DNA from: Nostoc sp. MS1
Lineage (GTDB): Bacteria > Cyanobacteriota > Cyanobacteriia > Cyanobacteriales > Nostocaceae
Assembly (NCBI RefSeq): GCF_019976755.1
Contig: NZ_AP023441.1
Location: forward strand, 4,833,501-4,897,500
Reading direction: 5' to 3'
Length of the DNA: 64,000 nucleotides
A model generated the notes under the pieces. The model had not been told where the DNA came from and searched no databases. It saw nothing but the letters and a program-made list of their open reading frames with translations. A program made the translations under genes and the position numbers. Positions 53,400 through 62,417 of this stretch are shown here, one piece after another (position 1 is the stretch's first letter; each line of letters opens with the position of its first letter).

Positions 53400-54782
53400 G
53401 TCCCCATTCTCCTTTTCCGCATACTCTCGTAGCTGCTTTAATAACTTTTCTTGAGATGATGCGATCGTTTTTGGTTGAGGCTGGTTATCCGCAGTTGTTA
53501 CGGTGTCGGGTGAAGAATTAGCGGTGAGAGTGGGTATTACTGCGGGTTTGGTAGCGGCTACTTTCATCGACTCTAGGGTGGTGGCTAACTTTGCTTGCTG
53601 TTCCATCTGGTCTGTAGAAGATACCAAATTACTCAGACCATTTACCAATTGCCTGAGATTTTTGCGGAAGTTAGGATCACCCGTTAATTCATCTAAATCT
53701 GATGTAATTTTTTGTGTATTTTCAAAGGTTAGTCTGGCTGAGTCCAAAGTCTGTTGTAGCAGCACGGCATTTTTTGGATCATTTAAACTTTGGGTGGCAT
53801 TACGCAGATTAGCCGAGGCTTCAGCTGCGTTTGCCGAGAGTGTTTCTAAATTTTTGATTAACTCTCCTTGAGTCAACCGATTCAGACTTGGTGATAAATT
53901 ACTGACAGTCAAACGTAGTTGATTGCTAGTTTCTGTAATGTTATTCAAAGCGCCGACTAAAGTTGAGCGATTGGTATTTAATAAACTATCCAAATCACTC
54001 AATAAACGACTGGCTTGAGTTGCTGTTGTGTTGAATTGGCCTGCTGTTACACCAAGCTGATCAACAGTTTTAGTAGTAGAAGCTGTCAGTTGGTTAGTTG
54101 CTTTTTGTACAGTAGTAGCAGTTGTAGTAAAAGTATTTAATTGTCCTTGAAAATTCTTAGTCAAACCGCGAAAATCTTGAGTCAATGCGGCTACACCAGT
54201 CGCAGCTTGTGAGGAAGTTTCCAGAAGTTTATTCACCCTCTGATAAAATTCTGGGTTGTTGTAGGTACTGGCTAACTCAGTACTACTACGAATCAAATCA
54301 TCAAGACTTATACCTATTTGTCCCTTTAAGCGGGCATTATTACAAATGATGAGGCTGGCATTACAATTTTGGTCTAAGGGTTTAGTCAGATTTTGTCCAG
54401 TAGGTAGTGATGATTTAGGTGTAATATCGATGATACTTTCACTAATTAATCCGCTTTGATTCGCTTCAATCACTACATCACGAGGAATAATTAGATCAGG
54501 TTGAGCAATTTCGATTTCTACTTCTACAGCATTTGGCCCTGGTTGAATCTGAGAAATACGTCCTACCTTTACACCACGATAACGAACTGATGCGCCTCTT
54601 TGCATCCCGCCTGCGTTAGCAAATTCTACAATTGCCTTGTATGTACTACGAGCAGCAGTATACCTATTCAACCATAGGAGAACAACACCAAAGGTTGCTA
54701 ATCCAAATAGGAATAACAACCCCACTGAACCTTCTCTTAGTGTACGTTGCGACGTAAAACGATGAGTAAAAAAATCTCGCAT
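53394..54782 (-). CDS. MCE (MlaD-type) lipid-transport protein
   Basis: The 462-residue protein has an N-terminal membrane helix (about 19-37), one MCE domain (about 40-120; SVRYRGVKVGRISQIQPGPN and GLISESIIDITPK), and a long helical/coiled-coil region to the end with many Thr and Asn. MCE proteins form hexameric periplasmic rings that carry lipids between membranes. It is encoded 115 bases downstream of the ATPase gene on the same strand. In chloroplasts and cyanobacteria the analogous TGD system carries lipids. Confidence 0.9.
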   Translation of the reverse strand: MRDFFTHRFTSQRTLREGSVGLLFLFGLATFGVVLLWLNRYTAARSTYKAIVEFANAGGMQRGASVRYRGVKVGRISQIQPGPNAVEVEIEIAQPDLIIPRDVVIEANQSGLISESIIDITPKSSLPTGQNLTKPLDQNCNASLIICNNARLKGQIGISLDDLIRSSTELASTYNNPEFYQRVNKLLETSSQAATGVAALTQDFRGLTKNFQGQLNTFTTTATTVQKATNQLTASTTKTVDQLGVTAGQFNTTATQASRLLSDLDSLLNTNRSTLVGALNNITETSNQLRLTVSNLSPSLNRLTQGELIKNLETLSANAAEASANLRNATQSLNDPKNAVLLQQTLDSARLTFENTQKITSDLDELTGDPNFRKNLRQLVNGLSNLVSSTDQMEQQAKLATTLESMKVAATKPAVIPTLTANSSPDTVTTADNQPQPKTIASSQEKLLKQLREYAEKENGDN

Positions 54783-54897
54783 ATCAACAATACCAATTTA
54801 AAATTCAAAATTTATAAAGCTATACATAATAAAAGTTTGAGAGGCGCGGCTTTCATTGTCTTGTTTTAAATTGCACTATTCATATCTCAGCACTTGT

Positions 54898-55680
54898 TTA
54901 ACCAACTACCTGAATTGGACCTTGGACGCTTCCACTGATGAACTGTTTGATTAGGGGGTGGTCGGTGTTATCAATATCACTAACTGTTCCCTCCCACTGC
55001 ACTTTACCTTGATAGAGAAACACTAGTCTATCAGCTGTGCGTCTAATCGTACTATCTTGGTGAGTAACGATCGCATAAGTACCACAAACTCCATGTGTAG
55101 ATTGCAACTCGCGGATTAAATCTTCTATCACAGTAGAAGCGATGGGATCAAGTCCGGCTGTTGGTTCGTCGTAGAGTAAAACTTCTGGTCCTTCTGCGGC
55201 ATTATCAGGGTTAGACATAATCGCGCGGGCAAAACTCACCCGTTTTCGCATCCCTCCAGAAAGTTCTGATGGGTAAAGATCACTGATACCATGTAAACCA
55301 ACCATGTCTAATTTTTCATGGACTAACTCCCGAATGCGCGATCGCGGTAACTTAGAATGCTGATAAAGTAAAAATCCCACATTCTCTTCCACCGTCAAAG
55401 AATCAAATAATGCCGCTTGCTGAAACACCATGCCAATACCAACAGGATCTTGACTATCTTCAATCAACCCTTCCCTTTTTACTCCTTGCACATAAACTTC
55501 CCCAGTATCAGGAGTAATTAAGCCAGCAATTACACGCAAAATAGTTGATTTCCCAGTACCAGAAGGCCCAATAATTCCTAAAGCTTCACCCCGGTAAATC
55601 GTCAAATCTACATGGTCTAAAACCTGATGATCACCAAAAGATTTAGAAACGCCTTTGAGTTCAATTAGTGGTTGTGTCAT
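54898..55680 (-). CDS. ABC transporter ATP-binding protein, MlaF-like
   Basis: The 260-residue ATPase has Walker A GPSGTGKST, the signature ELSGGMRKRVSFARA, Walker B EVLLYDEPTAGLDP and the H-loop AIVTHQDS. Sequence around MVGLHGISDLYPSELSGG fits the MlaF/TGD3 group, which pairs with a permease and an MCE protein to move lipids. The MCE gene follows downstream; no permease gene (MlaE/TGD1) is in the window. An STRR array lies directly upstream of its start. Confidence 0.9.
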   Translation of the reverse strand: MTQPLIELKGVSKSFGDHQVLDHVDLTIYRGEALGIIGPSGTGKSTILRVIAGLITPDTGEVYVQGVKREGLIEDSQDPVGIGMVFQQAALFDSLTVEENVGFLLYQHSKLPRSRIRELVHEKLDMVGLHGISDLYPSELSGGMRKRVSFARAIMSNPDNAAEGPEVLLYDEPTAGLDPIASTVIEDLIRELQSTHGVCGTYAIVTHQDSTIRRTADRLVFLYQGKVQWEGTVSDIDNTDHPLIKQFISGSVQGPIQVVG

Positions 55681-55682
55681 TT

Positions 55683-55738
55683 GTCAGTTGTCATTGGTCA
55701 TTAGTCATTAGTCATTAGTCAACAGTCAACAGTCCATA
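55683..55738. repeat. STRR heptamer repeat (eight GTCATTA/GTCAACA-type units)
   Basis: Eight contiguous heptamers just upstream of the MlaF-like start, in the divergent region with the oxidoreductase gene. Confidence 0.88.
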
Positions 55739-55775
55739 GTTATTCTCCCTCATCTCCCTCATCTCCCAAACCGAT

Positions 55776-57329
55776 ATGACCTCCCCACTCCCAACTACCA
55801 ACTCCCCACTCCCCACTCCCCCACTTGATGCCATAGTTATCGGTAGCGGTATCGGCGGTTTATGCGCGGCTGGGTTGTTAGCGCGTTATGGTAAACGGGT
55901 CGTTGTGTGTGAAAGTCATACAATTGCTGGTGGTGCAGCCCATAGCTTTAGACGGCGCGGATTTGAATTTGATTCTGGCCCCTCCTTTTACTGTGGTTTG
56001 GCGGATAGTCAAAGTTTAAATCCTGTTAAACAGATTCTTGATGTCTTAGGTGAGTCACTCCAAGTTATACCCTATGATCCTCTAGGAAAATACCATTTTC
56101 CTGAAGGAACTGTTGCAGTATACAGCAACACTGAAAAATACCTTCATGAAGTACAGCAAATAACTTTCCAAGGTGCGGAAGAACTCCAGCGATTTATAGA
56201 ACGCTTGTTGGGGTTATATGAAGCTATGAAAGGTATTCCCACCTTAGCATTGCGGTCAGACTGGCAGGTAATTTTGGTTTTACTGCAACGTTACTTACCA
56301 TCTTTGGCGCAAATGTTACCTTACTTACCCTTGGTTCAGTCTTCTGTAGGGAATGTGATGGATACCACGGTTAACCACCCTTGGGTAAGAAGACTGATTG
56401 ATTTAGAATGTTTTCTCCTATCTGGCTTAAAAGCACATGGCACAATTGCCCCAGAGGTGGCTTTTATGTTGGGAGAACGTTCCCGCGCTGGAGTTGAGTA
56501 TCCTGTAGGGGGTAGTGCGGCAATTGTCAATGCTTTGGTGCGTGGGTTGGAACGTTGGGGTGGTAAATTACGTTTGGGATGTCACGTTGAGCAAATTTTG
56601 GTAGAAGCTGGTAAAGCTGTAGGTGTAAGGTTACAAAATGGGGAAATTCTCAACGCGCCTATAGTCATTTCTAATGCCACAATTTGGGATACTTACAATC
56701 ATCTATTACGACCTGAAGATTTACCTGCGGCTTACCGTCAAAATGCTTTAGATACGCCAGCCGTAGACAGTTTTATGCACTTGCATTTAGGCATTAGGGC
56801 AGATGGATTAGAAAATTTGACAGGGCATCATGTAGTAGTTCATGATTCTCAGCAAGATATTACTATCTCAGGTAATACCTGCATGATTTCGATCCCCAGT
56901 GTGTGGGATGCAACTCTCGCACCAGAAGGACATCATGTCGTCCATGCTTACACCCTCGAACCTCACGCCGGATGGGAACGCGGTGATGGGTATGCAGTGA
57001 AGAAAAAGGAGAAAGCAGAGTCTTTATACCGTGCTTTAGAGCGCATTATCCCTGATATTAGAGAACGTGTGGTATTGGAACTCATCGGTACACCGTTAAC
57101 TCACTCCTATTACCTACGCCGCCATCAGGGAACCTACGGCCCAGCTATTGCTGCTGGTAAGGGGATGTTTCCGAGTACGCATACGCCTATTCAGGGTTTG
57201 TATCGCGTGGGTGATAGTACAATGCCAGGAATTGGTGTCCCGGCGGTAGCGGCTTCTGGGATTTTATGCGCGAATAGTTTAGTAGAGCGATCGCAAATAG
57301 TAGAGTTATTGAAAGTTATTGCTCATTAG
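55776..57329 (+). CDS. FAD-dependent phytoene desaturase/carotene isomerase-like oxidoreductase (CrtH/CrtI superfamily)
   Basis: The 517-residue enzyme has the dinucleotide-binding motif AIVIGSGIGGLCAAGLLARY (residues about 19-38) and a conserved AGGAAHSFRRRGFEFDSGPS block. The C-terminal motif GLYRVGDSTMPGIGVPAVAA closes the FAD domain, as in CrtI/CrtH/CRTISO. It may isomerise or desaturate carotenoids. It probably is a paralogue of carotene cis-trans isomerase CrtH, but CrtD-like or another role cannot be excluded. The first about 15 residues (MTSPLPTTNSPLPTPP) are encoded by an actcccc-type repeat, so the annotated start may be unsafe, although no better one is visible. Confidence 0.82.
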   Translation: MTSPLPTTNSPLPTPPLDAIVIGSGIGGLCAAGLLARYGKRVVVCESHTIAGGAAHSFRRRGFEFDSGPSFYCGLADSQSLNPVKQILDVLGESLQVIPYDPLGKYHFPEGTVAVYSNTEKYLHEVQQITFQGAEELQRFIERLLGLYEAMKGIPTLALRSDWQVILVLLQRYLPSLAQMLPYLPLVQSSVGNVMDTTVNHPWVRRLIDLECFLLSGLKAHGTIAPEVAFMLGERSRAGVEYPVGGSAAIVNALVRGLERWGGKLRLGCHVEQILVEAGKAVGVRLQNGEILNAPIVISNATIWDTYNHLLRPEDLPAAYRQNALDTPAVDSFMHLHLGIRADGLENLTGHHVVVHDSQQDITISGNTCMISIPSVWDATLAPEGHHVVHAYTLEPHAGWERGDGYAVKKKEKAESLYRALERIIPDIRERVVLELIGTPLTHSYYLRRHQGTYGPAIAAGKGMFPSTHTPIQGLYRVGDSTMPGIGVPAVAASGILCANSLVERSQIVELLKVIAH

Positions 57330-57346
57330 TCTACCGTTAACAGTTT

Positions 57347-57982
57347 TTACAATTTACAAATTGCCTTTAAAACTTGTAGCAATTCAATTGCACGCGGGGG
57401 TTCCATCAAATTTAAGGATGGCAAAAGGTGATAAATAGGGGGATTTCCCTGTTCAATATAAAAGAACTGGTAATTTCTCCCATTGGTTGTCAAACCCCAA
57501 ACTGATTTTTGATTATCTATGCCTTTATAAGCGTAAGTTAGTAATTGAGGAAATCCCGTTGATATATCAACTTGGCTATTTTTAGATTCTATTATTAGTA
57601 CCCAAAAGTATGCTGAGTTTTTTGTATATTTAGCTTTATTAATAGCTAAAATATCAAATCTGCCTTTAATGAGAATATCTTCATCTTCAACTTCTATATC
57701 GGCAATATTTTCTTCTAAACGAATCTCAATCGGATAGTGATAAAAACCAGCTAATCTCAGCAAGGGCGCGACTACAAGAAACTTTACTTGACCTTCTGAT
57801 ACTTTACCTGTTGTTAGATATCTATCAAAGTCTTCGTAAATTTGTTGTAATTCCTGCTGTTCTGTTTCAGTAAGTGGTTCCAGAGATAATAAGTTGGAAA
57901 ATGAGTTATTGAATTGTTTTTGAAAGCCAAACAGCCGATGAACTTCTTCTAAAGATAAATTACTAGCATTAAGAATGGTCAT
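57347..57982 (-). CDS. PD-(D/E)XK-type nuclease-like protein (restriction-endonuclease-R-like N-terminal fold)
   Basis: The 211-residue protein has a PD-(D/E)XK core: an acidic strand GRFDILAINKAK followed by VLIIESKNSQVDI (E-x-K), after VAPLLRLAGFYHYPIEIRLE. Such domains occur in type I restriction R subunits and in stand-alone cyanobacterial proteins of unknown role. No methylase or specificity gene is adjacent, so it is not a full restriction system. It ends 17 bases after the stop of the convergent oxidoreductase gene. Confidence 0.7.
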   Translation of the reverse strand: MTILNASNLSLEEVHRLFGFQKQFNNSFSNLLSLEPLTETEQQELQQIYEDFDRYLTTGKVSEGQVKFLVVAPLLRLAGFYHYPIEIRLEENIADIEVEDEDILIKGRFDILAINKAKYTKNSAYFWVLIIESKNSQVDISTGFPQLLTYAYKGIDNQKSVWGLTTNGRNYQFFYIEQGNPPIYHLLPSLNLMEPPRAIELLQVLKAICKL

Positions 57983-58099
57983 AAATTCAAGTTTTATGTA
58001 ACTAAGAACTACTTACATTTATTTTAGATAATTAATATCAAAATTAGGATTTTATAGGGCAGAGGACTAGGAATTAATACTTTTCCCCGTCCTCAATCC

Positions 58100-58843
58100 C
58101 TATTTTCCAACAAACAGCCGATCCCACTCAGGAATTGCTTCCTGTTGAGCGATTAACAATTGCTGAATGCCTTTTTCAGCGCAATCTAATAACTGATTTA
58201 ATTGGGTACGGCTAAAACTGCCTTCTTCTGCTGTTCCTTGGACTTCAATAATTCCCAATTGTTGATTCATTACTACATTAAAATCTACCGTTGCAGCTAC
58301 ATCTTCTATATAGTTCAAATCTAAATATGCTTCTTCTTCTAATAAACCCACGGAGACGGCTGCTACTTGCCCGCATAAAGGCGATCGCTCTAATACCCCG
58401 CGCTGCAATAATTGAGAAATAGCCCCAGCTAAAGCCACAAACCCGCCTGTAATCGCTGCGGTTCTCGTACCTGCGTCGGCTTGTAGCACATCCGCATCTA
58501 CAGTTAAAGTTCTTTCTCCTAACGCCTCAAAATCTATTGTTGCGCGTAAGCTACGCCCAATCAAACGCTGTATTTCTTGCGTCCGTCCAGATAATTTTAA
58601 TAATTCTCGTTCTTGCCGTTGCTGTGTAGCTGATGGTAGCATTCGATACTCAGCCGTTAACCAACCTTTGCCACTACCTACAAGAAACCTGGGTACGCCT
58701 TCGGCCACGCTAACTGTACACAGTACCTTAGTCTCACCACATATTGTCAGCACTGAACCAGGAGCAAAGCGGGTAAACCCCGTGTGAAACTCAACAGGAC
58801 GGAGTTCATAGGGTTTTCTACCGTCGGGACGCTGCCAAACCAT
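58100..58843 (-). CDS. rph: Ribonuclease PH
   Basis: The 247-residue enzyme has RNase PH blocks: MVWQRPDGRKPYELRPVEFH, AEYRMLPSATQQRQERE, RLIGRSLRATIDFEALGERT, and QADAGTRTAAITGGFVALAG. It is a phosphorolytic 3'-5' exonuclease that trims tRNA 3' ends. It lies between the PD-(D/E)XK gene and adk on the same strand, without tight spacing. Confidence 0.95.
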   Translation of the reverse strand: MVWQRPDGRKPYELRPVEFHTGFTRFAPGSVLTICGETKVLCTVSVAEGVPRFLVGSGKGWLTAEYRMLPSATQQRQERELLKLSGRTQEIQRLIGRSLRATIDFEALGERTLTVDADVLQADAGTRTAAITGGFVALAGAISQLLQRGVLERSPLCGQVAAVSVGLLEEEAYLDLNYIEDVAATVDFNVVMNQQLGIIEVQGTAEEGSFSRTQLNQLLDCAEKGIQQLLIAQQEAIPEWDRLFVGK

Positions 58844-58946
58844 GAGAGTTGCCTCTAACTTTTATTGTAGAATACCGCCTTAAAGTTACCTTAATTGAGT
58901 AATTTATCTAAGTACTGTATCGTAGGGTAAGCATCTCATAAATTAA

Positions 58947-58981
58947 TTCAAAATTCAAAATTCAAAATTCAAAACTCAAAA
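58947..58981. repeat. Heptamer tandem repeat (five TTCAAAA-type units)
   Basis: Four exact TTCAAAA units and one CTCAAAA unit, contiguous, between rph and adk. Confidence 0.85.
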
Positions 58982-59065
58982 CTTTTACTCCTGCCTGAAA
59001 GCATGACAAATATTGTGCAGTACACTGCAACCAATCACAGAAAATTTTAAGTTTATTAAAGGAGT

Positions 59066-59620
59066 TTAGGTAACGGAAAGTAGATTGAGAACGCTTTGGG
59101 AGACTAATTCTGGTGGCTGATCACCGTTAATCGTCAACAAACGACGGCGACGGTCATAGTACTCTAAAATAGGAACAGTGCGATCGTAAAAGATTTCTAC
59201 CCGACGCTGCACTATTTCTGGTTGGTCATCTGGTAAAGAACGTCCCAAAGAACGATTGACCATAACAGCTTCCGGTACTTGTAAATAAACTGCCCAATCT
59301 AACTTCTGTCCCAACTCCTCCAGCAAAAAATCTAACTCTTCAGCTTGGAAAGCAGTACGCGGATAACCTTCTAAAATCCAACCCTCACTTACATCATCCT
59401 GCTTCAGCCGCAATCGAATTAATTCAATAATCATTTCATCAGGAACTAGCTCCCCTTTAGCTACATATGGGTGGGCATGGCGACCCAATTCACTAACATG
59501 GGAAATAGCATCCCGTAAAATTTCACCCGTAGAAATCTGAGGAATTTCTAAGTGACTGCAAAGCCTTTGGGCTTGAGTACTTTTCCCAGATCCTGAGCCT
59601 CCCAGAATCACTAATCTCAC
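59066..59620 (-). CDS. adk: Adenylate kinase (short form)
   Basis: The 184-residue kinase has Walker A GGSGSGKST, the NMP-binding region ISTGEILRDAISHVSELG, GWILEGYPRTAFQAEELDF, and a shortened LID (GRSLPDDQPEIVQRRVEIF) in place of the long zinc-LID. It interconverts ATP, AMP and ADP. The short LID form is common in cyanobacteria, which often hold two adk genes. It is 280 bases upstream of rph (same strand). Confidence 0.87.
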   Translation of the reverse strand: MRLVILGGSGSGKSTQAQRLCSHLEIPQISTGEILRDAISHVSELGRHAHPYVAKGELVPDEMIIELIRLRLKQDDVSEGWILEGYPRTAFQAEELDFLLEELGQKLDWAVYLQVPEAVMVNRSLGRSLPDDQPEIVQRRVEIFYDRTVPILEYYDRRRRLLTINGDQPPELVSQSVLNLLSVT

Positions 59621-59931
59621 AAAAATTCACTCCTCAACCAGTAACATTTAAAACATAATAAATTTGTTTTGCCCAACCTCGCTGCAAATCTAACATTTAG
59701 CTAGGAGGCACGGAAGATGCAGGAGATGAGGGAGAGAAAACTTATAACCTTCTGTGTTCTCTCCTTCCCCAACTAAACCCTTGACTTGAGACAGACGTAG
59801 TGTTTGACTTATAAAGCAGATTGCCAGACATATAACGCTGAATCAAAATCAGATTGATTATACAGGTAGATTTTCTAAATGAATCCCTGCAAGACCTATT
59901 TTATTTATCGTGATTTTTTGAAATTTCTCTT

Positions 59932-60468
59932 ATGGTTGCCCAGTTAGAAACACCCAGTGCCAATTCGTCCCTTAGCTTACCATACCCAATTGAAGGGCTA
60001 GTGCAAGTTTTCACTAGTTCACACCGTAACTTTTTTACCAGCGTCATGGGGCAAGCCCTGAGAATTGCTGGACAAGGTACACCAGTCTTAATTGTCCAGT
60101 TTCTCAAAGGTGGGATCAATCAAGGACAAGACCAACCAATTCAATTAGGTCAAAATTTAGATTGGCTACGCTGTGATTTGCCACGCTGTATCGATACGCC
60201 TCATTTAGATGAAGCAGAAAACCAAGCTTTACAAAAGTTATGGCTACATACACAAAAGGTAGTGTACGAAAACAAGTATTCTCTTGTGCTTCTAGATGAG
60301 TTAAGTTTAGCGATTCACTTTGGGCTGATAAGCGAAGGTGATGTTTTAGCCTTTTTAGCTAAACGTCCTCCCCATGTCGATGTTATTTTTACGGGTACAG
60401 AAATGCCGCAGTCTATTTTAGATGTGGCTGACCAAATTACCGAAATCAGACGTAGCCATCGCCCGTAA
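59932..60468 (+). CDS. CobO/BtuR-family P-loop protein with degenerate Walker A
   Basis: The 178-residue protein follows corrinoid adenosyltransferase (CobO/CobA/BtuR) sequences in most of its length: GQGTPVLIVQFLKGGINQGQ, then YSLVLLDELSLAIHFGLI (Walker B DE), then PPHVDVIFTGTEMPQSILDV and QITEIRRSHRP. The Walker A that should read GNGKGKTT is replaced by FTSSHRNFFTS, so ATP binding in the standard way is doubtful. From memory, cyanobacteria often carry such a paralogue. It is either a divergent Co(I) adenosyltransferase or a different role. It converges on the dCMP-deaminase gene, 7 bases away. Confidence 0.75.
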   Translation: MVAQLETPSANSSLSLPYPIEGLVQVFTSSHRNFFTSVMGQALRIAGQGTPVLIVQFLKGGINQGQDQPIQLGQNLDWLRCDLPRCIDTPHLDEAENQALQKLWLHTQKVVYENKYSLVLLDELSLAIHFGLISEGDVLAFLAKRPPHVDVIFTGTEMPQSILDVADQITEIRRSHRP

Positions 60469-60475
60469 AAAAGTT

Positions 60476-61039
60476 CTAAAATCCAGATACTTCTGTTGCT
60501 GCTCTAGCAACAGAGGTAGGATTTGTTAAAAATAAAGCAGCTTTTTTCACTGTTAATTCAGATAAATCAATTTGTTTGAAAGTTACTAAACCTTCTTGAA
60601 CGAAAGAATCTCTAACTAACGCTTTCTCACCACTGTTAAAAGAGGTTTCGTAAAATACTTCCTTAATTCCTGCGGAAATAATTAACTTTAAACAAGATAA
60701 ACAAGGCTCTAGAGTCACATAAATACTTGCACCATCTGTTGATATTCCATGTTTTGCTGCTTGAGCGATCGCATTAGCTTCTGCGTGTACAGCCCTAGAT
60801 GGTAAAGTTTTACTAGCATCACAACTATTCAACCCAGGATAACAATAACCTTGAGTAGTACAGTGAGCCGAACCTGATGGTGAACCATTATAACCAGTCG
60901 CCACCACTTGTTTATTTTTCACAATCACAGCCCCTACTGGAAACGCTAAACAAGTTGAGCGAGTAGCAGCAAGTTTAGCCAACATCAAAAAATATTCATC
61001 CCATGTTGGTCTTTGATGCTGTTCATCATTTAAAGGCAT
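60476..61039 (-). CDS. dCMP deaminase family protein (ComEB-like)
   Basis: The 187-residue protein has the zinc-dependent deaminase signature: AVHAEANAIAQAAKHG (HAE) and TLEPCLSCLKLIISAG (PCxxC), and an added Cys cluster AHCTTQGYCYPGLNSC, as in ComEB/dCMP deaminases. It would convert dCMP to dUMP. It is the last gene of a minus-strand row with a deoxyribosyltransferase-like gene 32 bases upstream, then the DCD-fold membrane protein and the thymidylate-synthase-like gene. Confidence 0.88.
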   Translation of the reverse strand: MPLNDEQHQRPTWDEYFLMLAKLAATRSTCLAFPVGAVIVKNKQVVATGYNGSPSGSAHCTTQGYCYPGLNSCDASKTLPSRAVHAEANAIAQAAKHGISTDGASIYVTLEPCLSCLKLIISAGIKEVFYETSFNSGEKALVRDSFVQEGLVTFKQIDLSELTVKKAALFLTNPTSVARAATEVSGF

Positions 61040-61071
61040 ATTTTGTTAATTTATCAATTGCAATATTTATT

Positions 61072-61530
61072 TTAAGGTTCTGGCGGCAAAGAAAACTTTT
61101 TTTTCTCTTGTTCCCATTTCAATAAAACATTTTTAAGCTGGCTTAAAGCGTCTTCATGTTCATTAAACTGAATCTCAGCAATTACAGTAGGGATGCCGCG
61201 TGGAAATCTTGATATGCGCTTACCAGTTTCGTATAAAAGAATTATAGGAATTTTGTTTGTCTCGGCATAAGCTAACTCCATACCAACACCAAAAGAGCGC
61301 GAGCCTAAGTAAGCAATAACTAAATCTGATGTGCTAACTAGATGTTTATCTTGCTCAAAAACTTCACGAGGGCTAATGTCAGGATTATTTATTGGATCAG
61401 TTTGTTTGTGTGGAACATAAGCTTGAAAACCCAGTTCTTGGCAAAGACAACCAATTTCTTCATAAAGTGCTTTGCATTGTACTAGATTTTTCACATCCGT
61501 CAAAGCCCCTGAAATATATACTTTGTTCAT
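61072..61530 (-). CDS. Nucleoside 2-deoxyribosyltransferase-like protein
   Basis: The 152-residue protein starts MNKVYISGALTDVKNL and has a flavodoxin-like nucleoside deoxyribosyltransferase pattern: SDLVIAYLGSRSFGVGMELAYAETNK holds the Asp and the catalytic-type Glu (GMELAYA). Family members cleave or exchange the base of deoxynucleosides, or hydrolyse nucleotides (MTH538/Rcl-like). It is 32 bases upstream of the dCMP-deaminase gene and about 80 bases downstream of the DCD-like gene. Confidence 0.72.
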   Translation of the reverse strand: MNKVYISGALTDVKNLVQCKALYEEIGCLCQELGFQAYVPHKQTDPINNPDISPREVFEQDKHLVSTSDLVIAYLGSRSFGVGMELAYAETNKIPIILLYETGKRISRFPRGIPTVIAEIQFNEHEDALSQLKNVLLKWEQEKKKFSLPPEP

Positions 61531-61610
61531 ATTTATTACTGCATATTCAAAAAACTATGAGTTACTATAGAGAAATTCAGAGTATAATTCCTCATTTGAA
61601 ATATTTACTG

Positions 61611-62417
61611 TTAATTATTTCTCGAATTTCGAGTAAATTCTGATACTGCTGTATAAGCAACAGGAATAATAGCAATAATTAACTCATTGTTAACTTTATT
61701 ATTACGATGGAAATAAAATAACATGAGTAAAGAAACTACTATAGGAGCAGCCCATCTATTCAAAATAGTCTTCATGCGGTAGCTTGTAGTTTCCTGTAAA
61801 CGATTTCTCTTTACTTCTTGATATTCTTGAGATTCTTCTAATGTTTTTTTCAATATGCTTGTATCGCCAGTTCTCCATGTATTTTTACTATCGTGAATCC
61901 ATTCATTTAGCGGTTGTGGTACATTATCAGGAAAATCGTTGAGTCTACCTGATTTATGTTCTGCAACAATAGATAAACTTCTCGAACTCAACTTATGAAA
62001 TCTCAAGTATGCAATTACTTCATTAACGTACACCTTATTCTTATCAGTTGATAGGTTATGAATAGGTATAGACAATATACCTGACCAACCTGGGTTTACT
62101 TTAGTACCTATGTGGCTTAATCCTCTTGACACTATTAATACTTTAGAATGTATAGTACCACAATAAAAATCATTCAATGCTATACATTCGTTTGTAAATA
62201 TTAAGACTGTATCTCGTTCATCTATCTCAAAATAAGACCTATTTGAATCTACATCAGTTTCAATTTTTAAAAGAGATTTATTTTTAATGGAGTAAGCACA
62301 CTTACTTGCTGTTAAACCAAGAACAGAACCTTTCAACCTCTCTTTATTAAATGGATAAAACAGTAGATTACCACGTACTAACTCATCGATAATATCTCTA
62401 TCACTTAAGACCGACAT
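61611..62417 (-). CDS. dCTP-deaminase-fold protein with two C-terminal membrane helices
   Basis: Start at the ATG 62417 (MSVLSDRDIIDELVRG), with AAGGAG 7 bases upstream; an earlier in-frame start at 62438 would overlap that site. The 268-residue protein resembles dCTP deaminase/dUTPase over about residues 3-140: the N-terminal LSDRDI and the core GTKVNPGWSGILSIPIHN. At the place of the catalytic Glu (VLEFYN in E. coli Dcd) this protein has SIPIHN, and the GRSSLAR active-site segment is not conserved. The C-terminus has two hydrophobic helices (about 223-236 and 245-258). It may bind a nucleotide without deaminating it. The row with dCMP deaminase is suggestive. Confidence 0.68.
   Translation of the reverse strand: MSVLSDRDIIDELVRGNLLFYPFNKERLKGSVLGLTASKCAYSIKNKSLLKIETDVDSNRSYFEIDERDTVLIFTNECIALNDFYCGTIHSKVLIVSRGLSHIGTKVNPGWSGILSIPIHNLSTDKNKVYVNEVIAYLRFHKLSSRSLSIVAEHKSGRLNDFPDNVPQPLNEWIHDSKNTWRTGDTSILKKTLEESQEYQEVKRNRLQETTSYRMKTILNRWAAPIVVSLLMLFYFHRNNKVNNELIIAIIPVAYTAVSEFTRNSRNN

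Noticed and set aside
57347..57982. A type I restriction system
   Set aside because: Only a PD-(D/E)XK-like protein is present, with no methylase or specificity gene nearby.
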